Below are positions 34,547 to 42,230 of a stretch of 64,000 nucleotides of DNA, in pieces. Both the position numbers and the translations under genes were made by a program. This DNA comes from CAKZNE01 sp002695025 (lineage in GTDB: Bacteria > Bacteroidota > Bacteroidia > Flavobacteriales > Schleiferiaceae), in contig CAJWML010000014.1 of assembly GCA_913043285.1 (NCBI GenBank), forward strand, positions 49,979 to 113,978, written 5' to 3'. The number at the start of each line of letters is the position of its first letter. Position 1 is the stretch's first letter. A model generated the notes under the pieces. It saw nothing but the letters and a program-made list of their open reading frames with translations. It searched no databases and was not told the origin of the DNA.

Positions 34547-35757
34547 TTATCTTCTTCCTGTGCCAGGCGGGCATGAGCCTGTACCAGCACAAATACCAGT
34601 ATCCCGCAAATTACCATGATCCAGATCATTGGTCCGGAAGTGTCGTTATGAAGTATACCGATCAGTGCCGATGAAATGGCTCCTGCAAACATCCTGAAGC
34701 TACCTACCAGCGCTGAGGCTACTCCTGCATTTTTCTCAAAAGGCTCCAGGGCCAGGGCCGTGGTGTTGGGGTTCAGGAAACCTGACAGGAACAGGAAGAT
34801 GAAAAGCAAGGGGAGGAGCATAAAGCGGCTCAGGATATCAAGGGCCAGGCCAGTACCTAATAAAAGTCCAGTGATCAGGATCAACAGAGCACTCACCTGG
34901 GTGATCATTATACTATCCCATTTCCGTAAAAGCAGGCGGTTGATCTGACTACCGGCAATAAAACCAAAAGCGTTTATTCCAAATACCCAACCGAAACTCT
35001 TTTCGGAGAAACCATACAATTCCATTAAAACAAAAGGAGAACCGGCAATATAAGTGAACAAGCCTGCCATAGCCAGGCTACCGGCAAGGCCATACATCAG
35101 GAAATCGCGGTGGGTCAGGACTTCCCAGTATCCCCGGCTTACCTTTTTAATGTGAAGAGAAACTCCGGAATCCGGGCTTTTACTTTCCATAAGTACCAAC
35201 CATACCAGAACAAACATCACCAATGATAAAGCGCTGAGCAATACAAAAATAAAGCGCCAGCCGAAATGATCAATAAGATACCCCCCTACGGTAGGTGCTA
35301 CAATGGGAGCAGCTCCCATCACCAGTATAAGTGCTGAAAACACCCGTGCCACTTCATTGGTGGGGAAGCGATCCCGCACAATAGCCCGGCTGGCTACCAT
35401 GCCTACACAACCACCTAATGCCTGTACCAGCCTTAAAAAGATAAGAGCCTCAACATCTGGAGCCAAAGCGCAGCCCAGGGAAGCCAGGATATAAATTCCT
35501 AAACCAATCAATAAAGGCTTTTTACGGCCGTAGCGGTCCAGCAGAGGGCCGTATATAAGCTGACCTACCGAAATACCAATAAAATAGCTGGTAAGCGTAA
35601 GGGATACGTTGGAGATGTCCGTATTAAGGCTTTCCGCTATAGTTGGGAAACCTGGCAGGTAGGTATCAATAGAAAAAGGACCCAGGGCGGCAATAAAGCC
35701 AAGGGTTAGTATGAGAATATTCTTTTGCTTTTTGGCGAGGGGTGATTTTTGCGACAT
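34543..35757 (-). CDS. Bcr/CflA-type multidrug MFS transporter
   Basis: A 404-residue transporter with 12 helices. Family features are GFIAALGPFSIDTYLPGFPTI at the start and the loop YGPLLDRYGRKKPLL (motif A), with motif C in GAAPIVAPTVGGYL. Bcr-type proteins export drugs such as bicyclomycin by proton antiport. The ATG at 35757 is chosen because a -7 element (35764-35771) sits upstream of it, and an in-frame ATG at 35808 would lie before that promoter. Confidence 0.9.
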   Translation of the reverse strand: MSQKSPLAKKQKNILILTLGFIAALGPFSIDTYLPGFPTIAESLNTDISNVSLTLTSYFIGISVGQLIYGPLLDRYGRKKPLLIGLGIYILASLGCALAPDVEALIFLRLVQALGGCVGMVASRAIVRDRFPTNEVARVFSALILVMGAAPIVAPTVGGYLIDHFGWRFIFVLLSALSLVMFVLVWLVLMESKSPDSGVSLHIKKVSRGYWEVLTHRDFLMYGLAGSLAMAGLFTYIAGSPFVLMELYGFSEKSFGWVFGINAFGFIAGSQINRLLLRKWDSIMITQVSALLILITGLLLGTGLALDILSRFMLLPLLFIFLFLSGFLNPNTTALALEPFEKNAGVASALVGSFRMFAGAISSALIGILHNDTSGPMIWIMVICGILVFVLVQAHARLAQEEDN

Positions 35758-35763
35758 GCGCTG

Positions 35764-35771
35764 CAAAAGTA
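35764..35771 (-). promoter_or_regulatory. -7 box of the Bcr-type transporter gene
   Basis: TACTTTTG on the minus strand matches TAnnTTTG. It is only 6 bp before the ATG at 35757, so the message would be leaderless or nearly so if this box is used. Confidence 0.35.
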
Positions 35772-35850
35772 CGTTAAGACAGGTACTTTCATCCGGCTGA
35801 ATTATCACAAATTAAAGAGAACGTATAAGAAAGGTCTATAAGTTTTAAAT

Positions 35851-35874
35851 AAAGCCGGCCTGATGGCCGGCTTT
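35851..35874 (-). terminator. Terminator after the cysteine-rich secreted gene
   Basis: A 10-bp perfect stem, AAAGCCGGCC with GGCCGGCTTT around TGAT, between two minus-strand genes. T-rich tracts lie on both sides. Confidence 0.88.
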
Positions 35875-35906
35875 ATTTAAAATCTGTATGGAATATAGAA
35901 ATTCCG

Positions 35907-36317
35907 TTAGTGCATTACCAACGTATTGCTATTGACAAATCCTGCAGTAAAAGGAGCACAATTGCAATGATCTATAGACGATACACGAGTTGGGTAACTT
36001 TTACAAATAGCTCCGGGCGCTCCCACAGGTGTTTGGGGTAAGCCACAATCCGTACAGTCTTCTTTTACCGGTTTTACGGCTACAAACTCCCACTGCCAGT
36101 TGGGTCTTCCACAGGGAGCAAGCAGGGTATATCCTCCTCCCGGAGGTAAACATACTGTGGTAGAAGGACATTTATCATCGCAAACAGAGTTGTAAGCCCA
36201 GGCGGTTACTTCAATGTAACATCGGGTTTTGTTGTAAACATTAAGCCCGGCTGGTTGGGCCTTGGCCACAAAGGACAGGGCAGTGCAGAATAAAGTGAGT
36301 AGCATGATCTTTTTCAT
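35907..36317 (-). CDS. Small secreted cysteine-rich protein
   Basis: A 136-residue protein with a signal peptide (MKKIMLLTLFCTAL, cleaved near VAKAQ). The mature part of about 117 residues has eleven cysteines, including CDDKC, DCTDCG and HCNCAPF. Stable disulfides in the periplasm or outside are likely. A central LLAPCGRPNWQWEFVAVKP stretch looks globular. I do not recognise the family. The ATG at 36317 is chosen over 36341 because it places the basic residues directly before the hydrophobic core. Confidence 0.7.
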   Translation of the reverse strand: MKKIMLLTLFCTALSFVAKAQPAGLNVYNKTRCYIEVTAWAYNSVCDDKCPSTTVCLPPGGGYTLLAPCGRPNWQWEFVAVKPVKEDCTDCGLPQTPVGAPGAICKSYPTRVSSIDHCNCAPFTAGFVNSNTLVMH

Positions 36318-36485
36318 GACATATAAATTGAGATTAAACACGGATAACTTTTATCCGAATAGGTTAATGCTGTAGGGTAAAAAAACAGGAATAATGGGCG
36401 CCAATAGGGCCAAGGGAAGAGCAGGGTTTCATATTTAAAGGTTTGATTCCCTCTAAGATAGGAAATATAATCGTAAGAGGGAGGG

Positions 36486-37277
36486 TTATTCCTGGTAGAA
36501 AAAGTTGCCTTCGGCTAATACCGAATAATGCCCGCTAAGCTCTACGCGGTTTTCATGGTATACACAATTGAAAAGACCCTTTCTGGAGCTGAGCTGGTGG
36601 GCAATAAGTTCATTTTTATTCAGCCGTTTACTCCAAAAGGGAGCCAGGGCGGCATGGGATGACCCTGTGGCCGGATCTTCCAGTTGATGCACATGCGGCA
36701 CAAGGGTACGGCTTACAAAATCCACTTTTTCGCCACGGGCGGTAACCGCATACCCGAAAACCTCCGATTCTCGAAGCTTTGAGAAGTCCGGCTCCATCTT
36801 AAGCAGTTCTTCTTCTGAATTGACTACTATGATCTGTTTATTACTGGTGGTAAAATAGCCTGCCACGGGTATTCCCAGACCTTCAGCAATAGGTTCTGGT
36901 ATTTTTGCTTCACCGGTTACGGTGATAGCTTCCAGATTTATGGAGGCGGTATCATCTTCTTTTCTCTGCCCTGTGATCACACCATTGCGATAATGCAGAT
37001 GAATTTCTTTAGTGCCTTGTATATAAGCAATAGCCGCCAGTGACCCATGTCCACAGAGACCGATCTCGCTGTCCGGGGCAAACCACCTTACATGATAATG
37101 ATGATCTTCTTCATGAGGCCATAGGAAGGTGGAAGCCGGCTGCAACAGATCCGAGGCGATCCGCTGCATGGCAGCGTCAGGCAGTGCTTCTTCCAGCAAG
37201 AATACGGCACTGGTATTACCTCTAAATCCCTTTTCAGGCTGATTGAATACTTCTATGATCCGGAAGGCTAGTTTCAT
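36486..37277 (-). CDS. PhzF-family protein, catalytic Glu replaced
   Basis: A 263-residue member of the PhzF/diaminopimelate epimerase-like fold family. Family motifs include GFRGNTSAVF, FAPDSEIGLCGHGSLAA and EDPATGSSHAALAPF. PhzF isomerises DHHA in phenazine synthesis with a general base Glu in a SETTF-like motif. Here the position reads QPASTFL, with Ala48 in place of Glu. The chemistry is therefore likely different or lost. No other phenazine genes are present. Confidence 0.86.
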   Translation of the reverse strand: MKLAFRIIEVFNQPEKGFRGNTSAVFLLEEALPDAAMQRIASDLLQPASTFLWPHEEDHHYHVRWFAPDSEIGLCGHGSLAAIAYIQGTKEIHLHYRNGVITGQRKEDDTASINLEAITVTGEAKIPEPIAEGLGIPVAGYFTTSNKQIIVVNSEEELLKMEPDFSKLRESEVFGYAVTARGEKVDFVSRTLVPHVHQLEDPATGSSHAALAPFWSKRLNKNELIAHQLSSRKGLFNCVYHENRVELSGHYSVLAEGNFFYQE

Positions 37278-37380
37278 GAATGGATTGAAATACGGTTAAG
37301 TCCGCTAAGTTGCAGAAAAAGAAAAAAACTTCCCTGATCTTAGGTAAGATATCACTAATGCGGGGAGTTAAGGGTAAACC

Positions 37381-37566
37381 TTACCTCCTTCCCACTAAAA
37401 AGTACAGTACCACGCCTACAATAGGGAAGAAAAGTACAATAACCAACCACAGTATTTTTGAACCCTGACCGTCCAGGGAGCCTTTAAGTATATCGGCAAT
37501 AGCGTAGATCCAGAGGGCTACTGTGATAAGGCCAAGGATCAATAATGTCCAACCAAGTGTTTCCAT
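37381..37566 (-). CDS. PLDc_N-domain small membrane protein
   Basis: A 61-residue protein with two membrane helices (residues 6-28 and 38-57) and the motif KILWLVIVLFFPIVGVVLYFLVGR, which defines the phospholipase D N-terminal (PLDc_N) small protein family. It lacks any PLD catalytic domain. Its role is unknown. Confidence 0.88.
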   Translation of the reverse strand: METLGWTLLILGLITVALWIYAIADILKGSLDGQGSKILWLVIVLFFPIVGVVLYFLVGRR

Positions 37567-37615
37567 AACTACTTAAAATCCCCAAAGAGGGAATTTTGTT
37601 CAGCTTTCCTCGTGT

Positions 37616-38485
37616 TTAATTTTCATCCCAGGTGCCCATCCTGCCAGCCTGGTAGTCTTCAAAAGCCCGGATCAGCTCTTCACGGCTGTTCACTACAAAG
37701 GGACCCTGAGCCACGATGGGTTCTTGTAAAGGCTTGCCATGACCTAAGATCAGGTAACTGTCTTCTGATGCCTGTACCTGAATGGTGCCTCCGTTTTCAT
37801 TGAATTCTACCAAATTACGCATAGCTACCTTGGTATTATTGACTTCTACCTGGCCCTTTACCACGTAAAACAATACCTGGTTCCCTTCAGGGACCTCCAT
37901 TTCAAAGCGGCCGTTGCTCTTCATTTCAACACTGGTCATGCATAAGTTCTCCAGCGAATTTACCGGTCCTTTGTGATCATCCCATTCACCGGAGATCAGG
38001 TTTACCCTGACCTTACCCTCATCCATATGAAAGTGCGTTATTTCCTCTTCCTTAAGCCCGTGATAGTCGGGTTTAACCATCTTATTCCGGGCAGAAAGGT
38101 TTAGCCAGAGCTGTATGACTTCTTCTTCGCCACCTTGAGTTTTAAATTCTTCGGATGAGATCTCAGAATGGATAAGCCCGCTTCCTGCGGTCATCCATTG
38201 TACGCCTCCCTCGGTTATGCGGCTCTTATGACCGTTGGAATCCCAATGCACTATATCCCCCTTTAGAATATAGGTGAGGGTTTCAAAGCCACGGTGGGGG
38301 TGAGGCCCAAAGGGGAGTCCGGAATTATGGGGCGGATATACCTGGGGACCGTGATGATTGAGGAAGAGAAAAGGGTCCAGGTGCTGAAGGGTATAAGTGG
38401 GCATGGCCCTATAGGTTGTCAGGTCATCAATGGGAGCTGAAATAGCCTGATGGACCTTTTTTACGGGTTTTAAGTTTGAATTCAT
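37616..38485 (-). CDS. Pirin family protein
   Basis: A 289-residue bicupin. The N-terminal pirin motif is FGPHPHRGFETLTYILKG, with metal-binding residues His and Glu, and MTAGSGLIHSEI follows. The second cupin, from about residue 180, has NQVLFYVVKGQVEV. Some bacterial pirins have quercetin 2,3-dioxygenase activity; others regulate partners. The N-terminal cupin keeps all metal ligands. The gene is single. Confidence 0.92.
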   Translation of the reverse strand: MNSNLKPVKKVHQAISAPIDDLTTYRAMPTYTLQHLDPFLFLNHHGPQVYPPHNSGLPFGPHPHRGFETLTYILKGDIVHWDSNGHKSRITEGGVQWMTAGSGLIHSEISSEEFKTQGGEEEVIQLWLNLSARNKMVKPDYHGLKEEEITHFHMDEGKVRVNLISGEWDDHKGPVNSLENLCMTSVEMKSNGRFEMEVPEGNQVLFYVVKGQVEVNNTKVAMRNLVEFNENGGTIQVQASEDSYLILGHGKPLQEPIVAQGPFVVNSREELIRAFEDYQAGRMGTWDEN

Positions 38486-38535
38486 GCAGCTAAATTATCC
38501 TGTATCGTATAAATCTTTTTGAAGGGCAGATAGAG

Positions 38536-38563
38536 ATAAAAAAAACCGGGTCTGGCCCGGTTC
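38536..38563 (-). terminator. Terminator of the dienelactone hydrolase gene
   Basis: Stem AACCGGG (38544-38550) with CCCGGTT (38556-38562). On the minus strand it is followed by eight T. Confidence 0.85.
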
Positions 38564-38589
38564 TGTTTGCTAGAATGTCCGGTCTGGAC

Positions 38590-39450
38590 TTATTTTTTAA
38601 AGGTATTGTCGAGAAATTCCAGGGTTTTTTCCCAGCTCTTTTCGGCCACCTCTTCATTGTACTCCAACGGAAGATTATATTCCTCGCCAATTTGAGTTGC
38701 TTTGGGGTTGGTAAAAGCATGCTTGGCACCCACATAGTTCACTATTTCATAGTCGGCTCCGGCTGCATCCATTTCGCTGTTAAAAGCTTCTCGTTGTTCT
38801 TTAGGTGAAAAAGGATCATCTGCACCATTTAATACCAGTATCCTGGCCTTTACAGAGCCCGGTACTGCCTTTTCCACCGGAGTAAGGTTACCGTGAATAC
38901 TCACTGCGGCATCCAGGTCAGAACCCTGGCGAGCCATGTTCAGAACCACTCCTCCTCCAAAACAGTAGCCAATGGCCGCAGTTTTGGATGGGTCGGTCTT
39001 TTGATTGCTTTCCAATAGTTGTTTTGCGGTGTTGAAACGGGCCTTAGCCGCATCAAAATTCTGCATCACCTCACCGGAAAATTTCTTGGCATCCTCGGGG
39101 TGCTCAGTATTTTTGCCATCACCATACATGTCCACTGCCATTGCTACATAACCGGCTTCGGCCAGTTTTCGTGCACTGTTACGGGTATGTTCGTTATGTC
39201 CCCACCACTCATGTACTACCAGCACACCGGGCCGTTTTTCGGTTGCATTCTGATCATAGGCCAGGTAGCCTTTCATTTTTACGCCATCTACGGAGTATTC
39301 CACTTCCTGACCAACGATCTCCGGAGTGGAGGGCTTGGTGGAAAGTTCTTCGCTCTGATTGGTGTCTTCTTTCTTGTCGGTGCTTTCACTGGGATTATTG
39401 CAGGCTATCATAGCCATGCCCAGAAACAGGGTGTAAATTTTTGATTTCAT
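38590..39450 (-). CDS. Dienelactone hydrolase family lipoprotein
   Basis: A 286-residue lipoprotein with lipobox MIAC (Cys17) and a serine- and lysine-rich linker. The alpha/beta hydrolase domain has the nucleophile Cys163 in GYCFGG, Asp211/212 in NGADDPF and His244 in GAKHAF. It keeps the Cys-Asp-His triad of dienelactone hydrolases, but members of this broad family act on many esters. Attached to the membrane facing the periplasm. A terminator follows. Confidence 0.88.
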   Translation of the reverse strand: MKSKIYTLFLGMAMIACNNPSESTDKKEDTNQSEELSTKPSTPEIVGQEVEYSVDGVKMKGYLAYDQNATEKRPGVLVVHEWWGHNEHTRNSARKLAEAGYVAMAVDMYGDGKNTEHPEDAKKFSGEVMQNFDAAKARFNTAKQLLESNQKTDPSKTAAIGYCFGGGVVLNMARQGSDLDAAVSIHGNLTPVEKAVPGSVKARILVLNGADDPFSPKEQREAFNSEMDAAGADYEIVNYVGAKHAFTNPKATQIGEEYNLPLEYNEEVAEKSWEKTLEFLDNTFKK

Positions 39451-39553
39451 AGTGCCTCTTAAAATAATTCGTTAAGATAATCAGGATTATCTTAAAAGGT
39501 TCATGGTTTGACCCGTCTATTCATCTGGTTTGTGATTCCTTATAAAAAGTTTC

Positions 39554-40216
39554 CTACAGCTGAGTAATGATCCTTTGTATATGCTCTGAAATTTTTGAGG
39601 CTTCCTTATAAACCATGAAATGGGTTCCACCGGGGATAATATACACCGGTTCACGGATCCGTTTTACCGGAAAGGAAAGGTCACGGTTGCCGTGCAAATG
39701 AGTAATAGGAAGGTCTTTTTCGGGTCCCGGCCATTTGGAGAGTTGTTCCAGAGCCCAACGCAGGTAGGTGTTAGAGTGCTGTTTTACCATATCCATCATC
39801 AGTTCAGAAGCTTCGGGGGAAGTATCATCCTTGCTCTTTGCCCAAAAAGGAAAAGTAAGATTTATAAGACTCTGACTAAAAAGGGGGATTAACCCTAATT
39901 TATGAAGCATTTGGAAATGACGGGGATTCTCTTGCCTGCTCTTGATGCTGGAGATCAGTATAAGATGCTTTACAGGTAAGGCAGTGGCTATTTCCTGGGC
40001 CACGATCCCTCCGAAGGAGTGACCGATGAGGAGGGTATTTTCCGGACTTATGGAAACGTCCTTTACCAGCCTTAGTGAATAATCACGGAGGGTTTCTCCG
40101 GGCAGGGGTTCTTGCCAGTTCACCGGGTGAATATGGTAATGCCCGAGATCCAGTTTACTGAAAACCCGATGGTCAAATCCCAAGCCGGGGAACAGAATAA
40201 GCCTGGCGTGATGCAT
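39554..40216 (-). CDS. Alpha/beta hydrolase
   Basis: A 220-residue hydrolase. The nucleophile is Ser67 in GHSFGG, and the oxyanion region is LFPGLGFDHRVF. Later ITHLHGNRDLSFP carries the likely acid and PGGTHFMVY the histidine. No signal peptide, so it is cytoplasmic. The substrate is unknown. Confidence 0.85.
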   Translation of the reverse strand: MHHARLILFPGLGFDHRVFSKLDLGHYHIHPVNWQEPLPGETLRDYSLRLVKDVSISPENTLLIGHSFGGIVAQEIATALPVKHLILISSIKSRQENPRHFQMLHKLGLIPLFSQSLINLTFPFWAKSKDDTSPEASELMMDMVKQHSNTYLRWALEQLSKWPGPEKDLPITHLHGNRDLSFPVKRIREPVYIIPGGTHFMVYKEASKISEHIQRIITQL

Positions 40217-40319
40217 TCATTTTCAACAGCATGAGAGCGGAATGGTTTAAAAGATAAAAAGCAAGCTGACGGGTTCCTGCACGTTGCTTTATATTAGCAC
40301 CTCAACCAAACCTTTGCAA

Positions 40320-42053
40320 GTGAATCCACAATTTCAAAAGGCTGTTCAACTTCATCAGAACGGCCAATTCCATGAAGCGGAAAGCGAGTATAAGCAGATC
40401 CTGGAGTCTCAACCGGATAATGTACAACTATACAACTACTTGGCCGATGCCCTGAATCGCCAGGGTAAGTTGCAGGAAACAGCACAACTCCTTAAAGATG
40501 CTGCCGAGCGGTTTCCCACCAATCTTTTTTTAAAAGTAACCCTGGGGCAAACCCTGTTGGGTTTAGGCCATATAGAAGAGGCTTCTGATCTCGCCATTGG
40601 GCTGCAGAAGGATTTCCCCCGTTCCGGGGAAGTTTTTTATTTCAGTGGTAACCTCTACATGCAACAAGGCAGGGGTGAAGAGGCTTTAGCCGCTTTTGAA
40701 AAAGCGGTAAATATTATTCCCCAGCTTACTGAAGCGCAGTTTAATATCGGTGCATTGTTGTACCAGAAAAGAGATTTGGATGGAGCCCGGAAGAGATGGC
40801 AGAAATGTGTGCAACAACAGGCTGCTTTTACACCGGCTTTATTGAATCTGGGCAACCTTGAGCTGGAAGCCGGGCGCTACGAAGAGGCTTTGAATTACCT
40901 GTCCGCTTTACTGAAGCAGGAGCCTGACCACAGTTATGCACATAAGCTCAGTGGTATGGCTAAGCATTACCTGGGCGAGCGTGATGAGGCACTGGAGCAT
41001 TATAACAGAGTGTTCAATACAGAGGGCCCCGGGGAGGAAATCCATACGCTGATCGGTAATGTGAACCGGGATATGAACCGTATGGAAGAGGCCGTAAACC
41101 ATTATGAAAAAGCTCTCACCTATAATGCAGAAAGTAAAATAGCACGGGAAAACCTGGATAAGATCAGTAGCAGTAAGATAGAAGGCTGGCATTTTGATAT
41201 GCTGGGAGACCTTAAACGCAACGAGGGCTATGATGAAGCGATCAAACGTGTAATCCGTGGTGGGGAAACGGTGTTGGATATTGGCACCGGGTCCGGTTTG
41301 TTATCCATGATGTGTGCCAGGGCGGGAGCCCGGCATGTGTATACCTGTGAAACCATACAGGCCATTGCCCAGGCTGCACAGCAGGTGATAAGCGACAACG
41401 GCTATGCGGGTACCATCAGCATTATTCCCAAGCAGTCCAACAGCCTTAAAATAGGGCAGGAGATACCCGCAAAAGTGGATGTATTGGTTTCCGAGGTATT
41501 GGACTCGGGATTGTTGGGTGAGGGAGTGTTGCCTACGGTCCGTCATGCGCGTGAAAAGCTTTTGAAAGAGGGTGGCAGGATCATCCCGGCAGCGGCCACG
41601 GTAAAGGGCATGCTGATAGAGTCTAACCATTTACACGCCATTGCTCCTTTAGACCATATATCCGGTTTTGATCTGCGTAGTTTTGGACGTTTCCAGGTGA
41701 AGGATGTATACCGAAGAGAAACTTTAAATAATGTCCCCTATAAATCTATCAGTAAAGAGTTTAAGGTTTTAGATATTGACTTTTACAACCTTCCGCCTGC
41801 GGTTGCTCCCGAAGCACCGAACCGACATACCCTGGAGGTTGAAATAAGCCATGACGGGGAGTTGCATGCCGTGGCTTTTTGGTTTGACCTTCACCTGGAT
41901 GAGCAGCTTAGCTTATCATCGGGCCCCGAGGGCGAAATGATCCACTGGGGCCAGGCTGTGTATAGCCTTAATCCGGTACGTAAGGTTAAGGCAGGAGACC
42001 GGATAAAACTCGTAGCCGAGCAAAGCGAAATGAAGATCGTTTTTTCATTGTAA
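40320..42053 (+). CDS. TPR-PRMT fusion: putative protein arginine methyltransferase
   Basis: About 577 residues from GTG 40320 (a TTG at 40284 is also in frame). Residues 1-280 form some eight tetratricopeptide repeats. A SAM-methyltransferase domain follows, starting DMLGDLKRNEGYDEAIKR as in PRMT7 and PRMT9. Motif I is VLDIGTGSGLL (318-328). The PRMT double-E loop is SEVLDSGLLGEG (Glu392 and Glu401), and near the C-terminus IHWGQAVY (542-543 HW) matches the THW loop. These three features mark arginine methyltransferases. TPR-PRMT order is that of eukaryotic PRMT9. The substrate is unknown. Confidence 0.83.
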   Translation: MNPQFQKAVQLHQNGQFHEAESEYKQILESQPDNVQLYNYLADALNRQGKLQETAQLLKDAAERFPTNLFLKVTLGQTLLGLGHIEEASDLAIGLQKDFPRSGEVFYFSGNLYMQQGRGEEALAAFEKAVNIIPQLTEAQFNIGALLYQKRDLDGARKRWQKCVQQQAAFTPALLNLGNLELEAGRYEEALNYLSALLKQEPDHSYAHKLSGMAKHYLGERDEALEHYNRVFNTEGPGEEIHTLIGNVNRDMNRMEEAVNHYEKALTYNAESKIARENLDKISSSKIEGWHFDMLGDLKRNEGYDEAIKRVIRGGETVLDIGTGSGLLSMMCARAGARHVYTCETIQAIAQAAQQVISDNGYAGTISIIPKQSNSLKIGQEIPAKVDVLVSEVLDSGLLGEGVLPTVRHAREKLLKEGGRIIPAAATVKGMLIESNHLHAIAPLDHISGFDLRSFGRFQVKDVYRRETLNNVPYKSISKEFKVLDIDFYNLPPAVAPEAPNRHTLEVEISHDGELHAVAFWFDLHLDEQLSLSSGPEGEMIHWGQAVYSLNPVRKVKAGDRIKLVAEQSEMKIVFSL

Positions 42054-42074
42054 TATCAATTTCTTTGGGAAAAC

Positions 42075-42160
42075 AGGCATATACCCTTTTGAGTAATGTA
42101 CGCATTCCTAACTATCTGACTGCTGCAGAATGAGCACAGATTTCTTGCGGGTATATGCCT
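42075..42160. repeat. 12-bp inverted repeat with 62-nt loop between convergent genes
   Basis: AGGCATATACCC (42075-42086) is repeated exactly inverted at 42149-42160. A second near-palindrome, TGCATA-N6-TATGCA, lies at 42196-42213. No T-run follows the arms directly, so this is not a standard terminator. It could form a long hairpin RNA in either direction. Confidence 0.6.
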
Positions 42161-42230
42161 TTATTGATCCTCGCTTACATACGCGGAAATAGCTTTGCAT
42201 ATCCATGTATGCAACAGAAACAGGTGAGAG

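Noticed and set aside
36486..37277. Phenazine biosynthesis locus
   Set aside because: Only a PhzF-like gene is present, without the catalytic Glu and without other phz genes.
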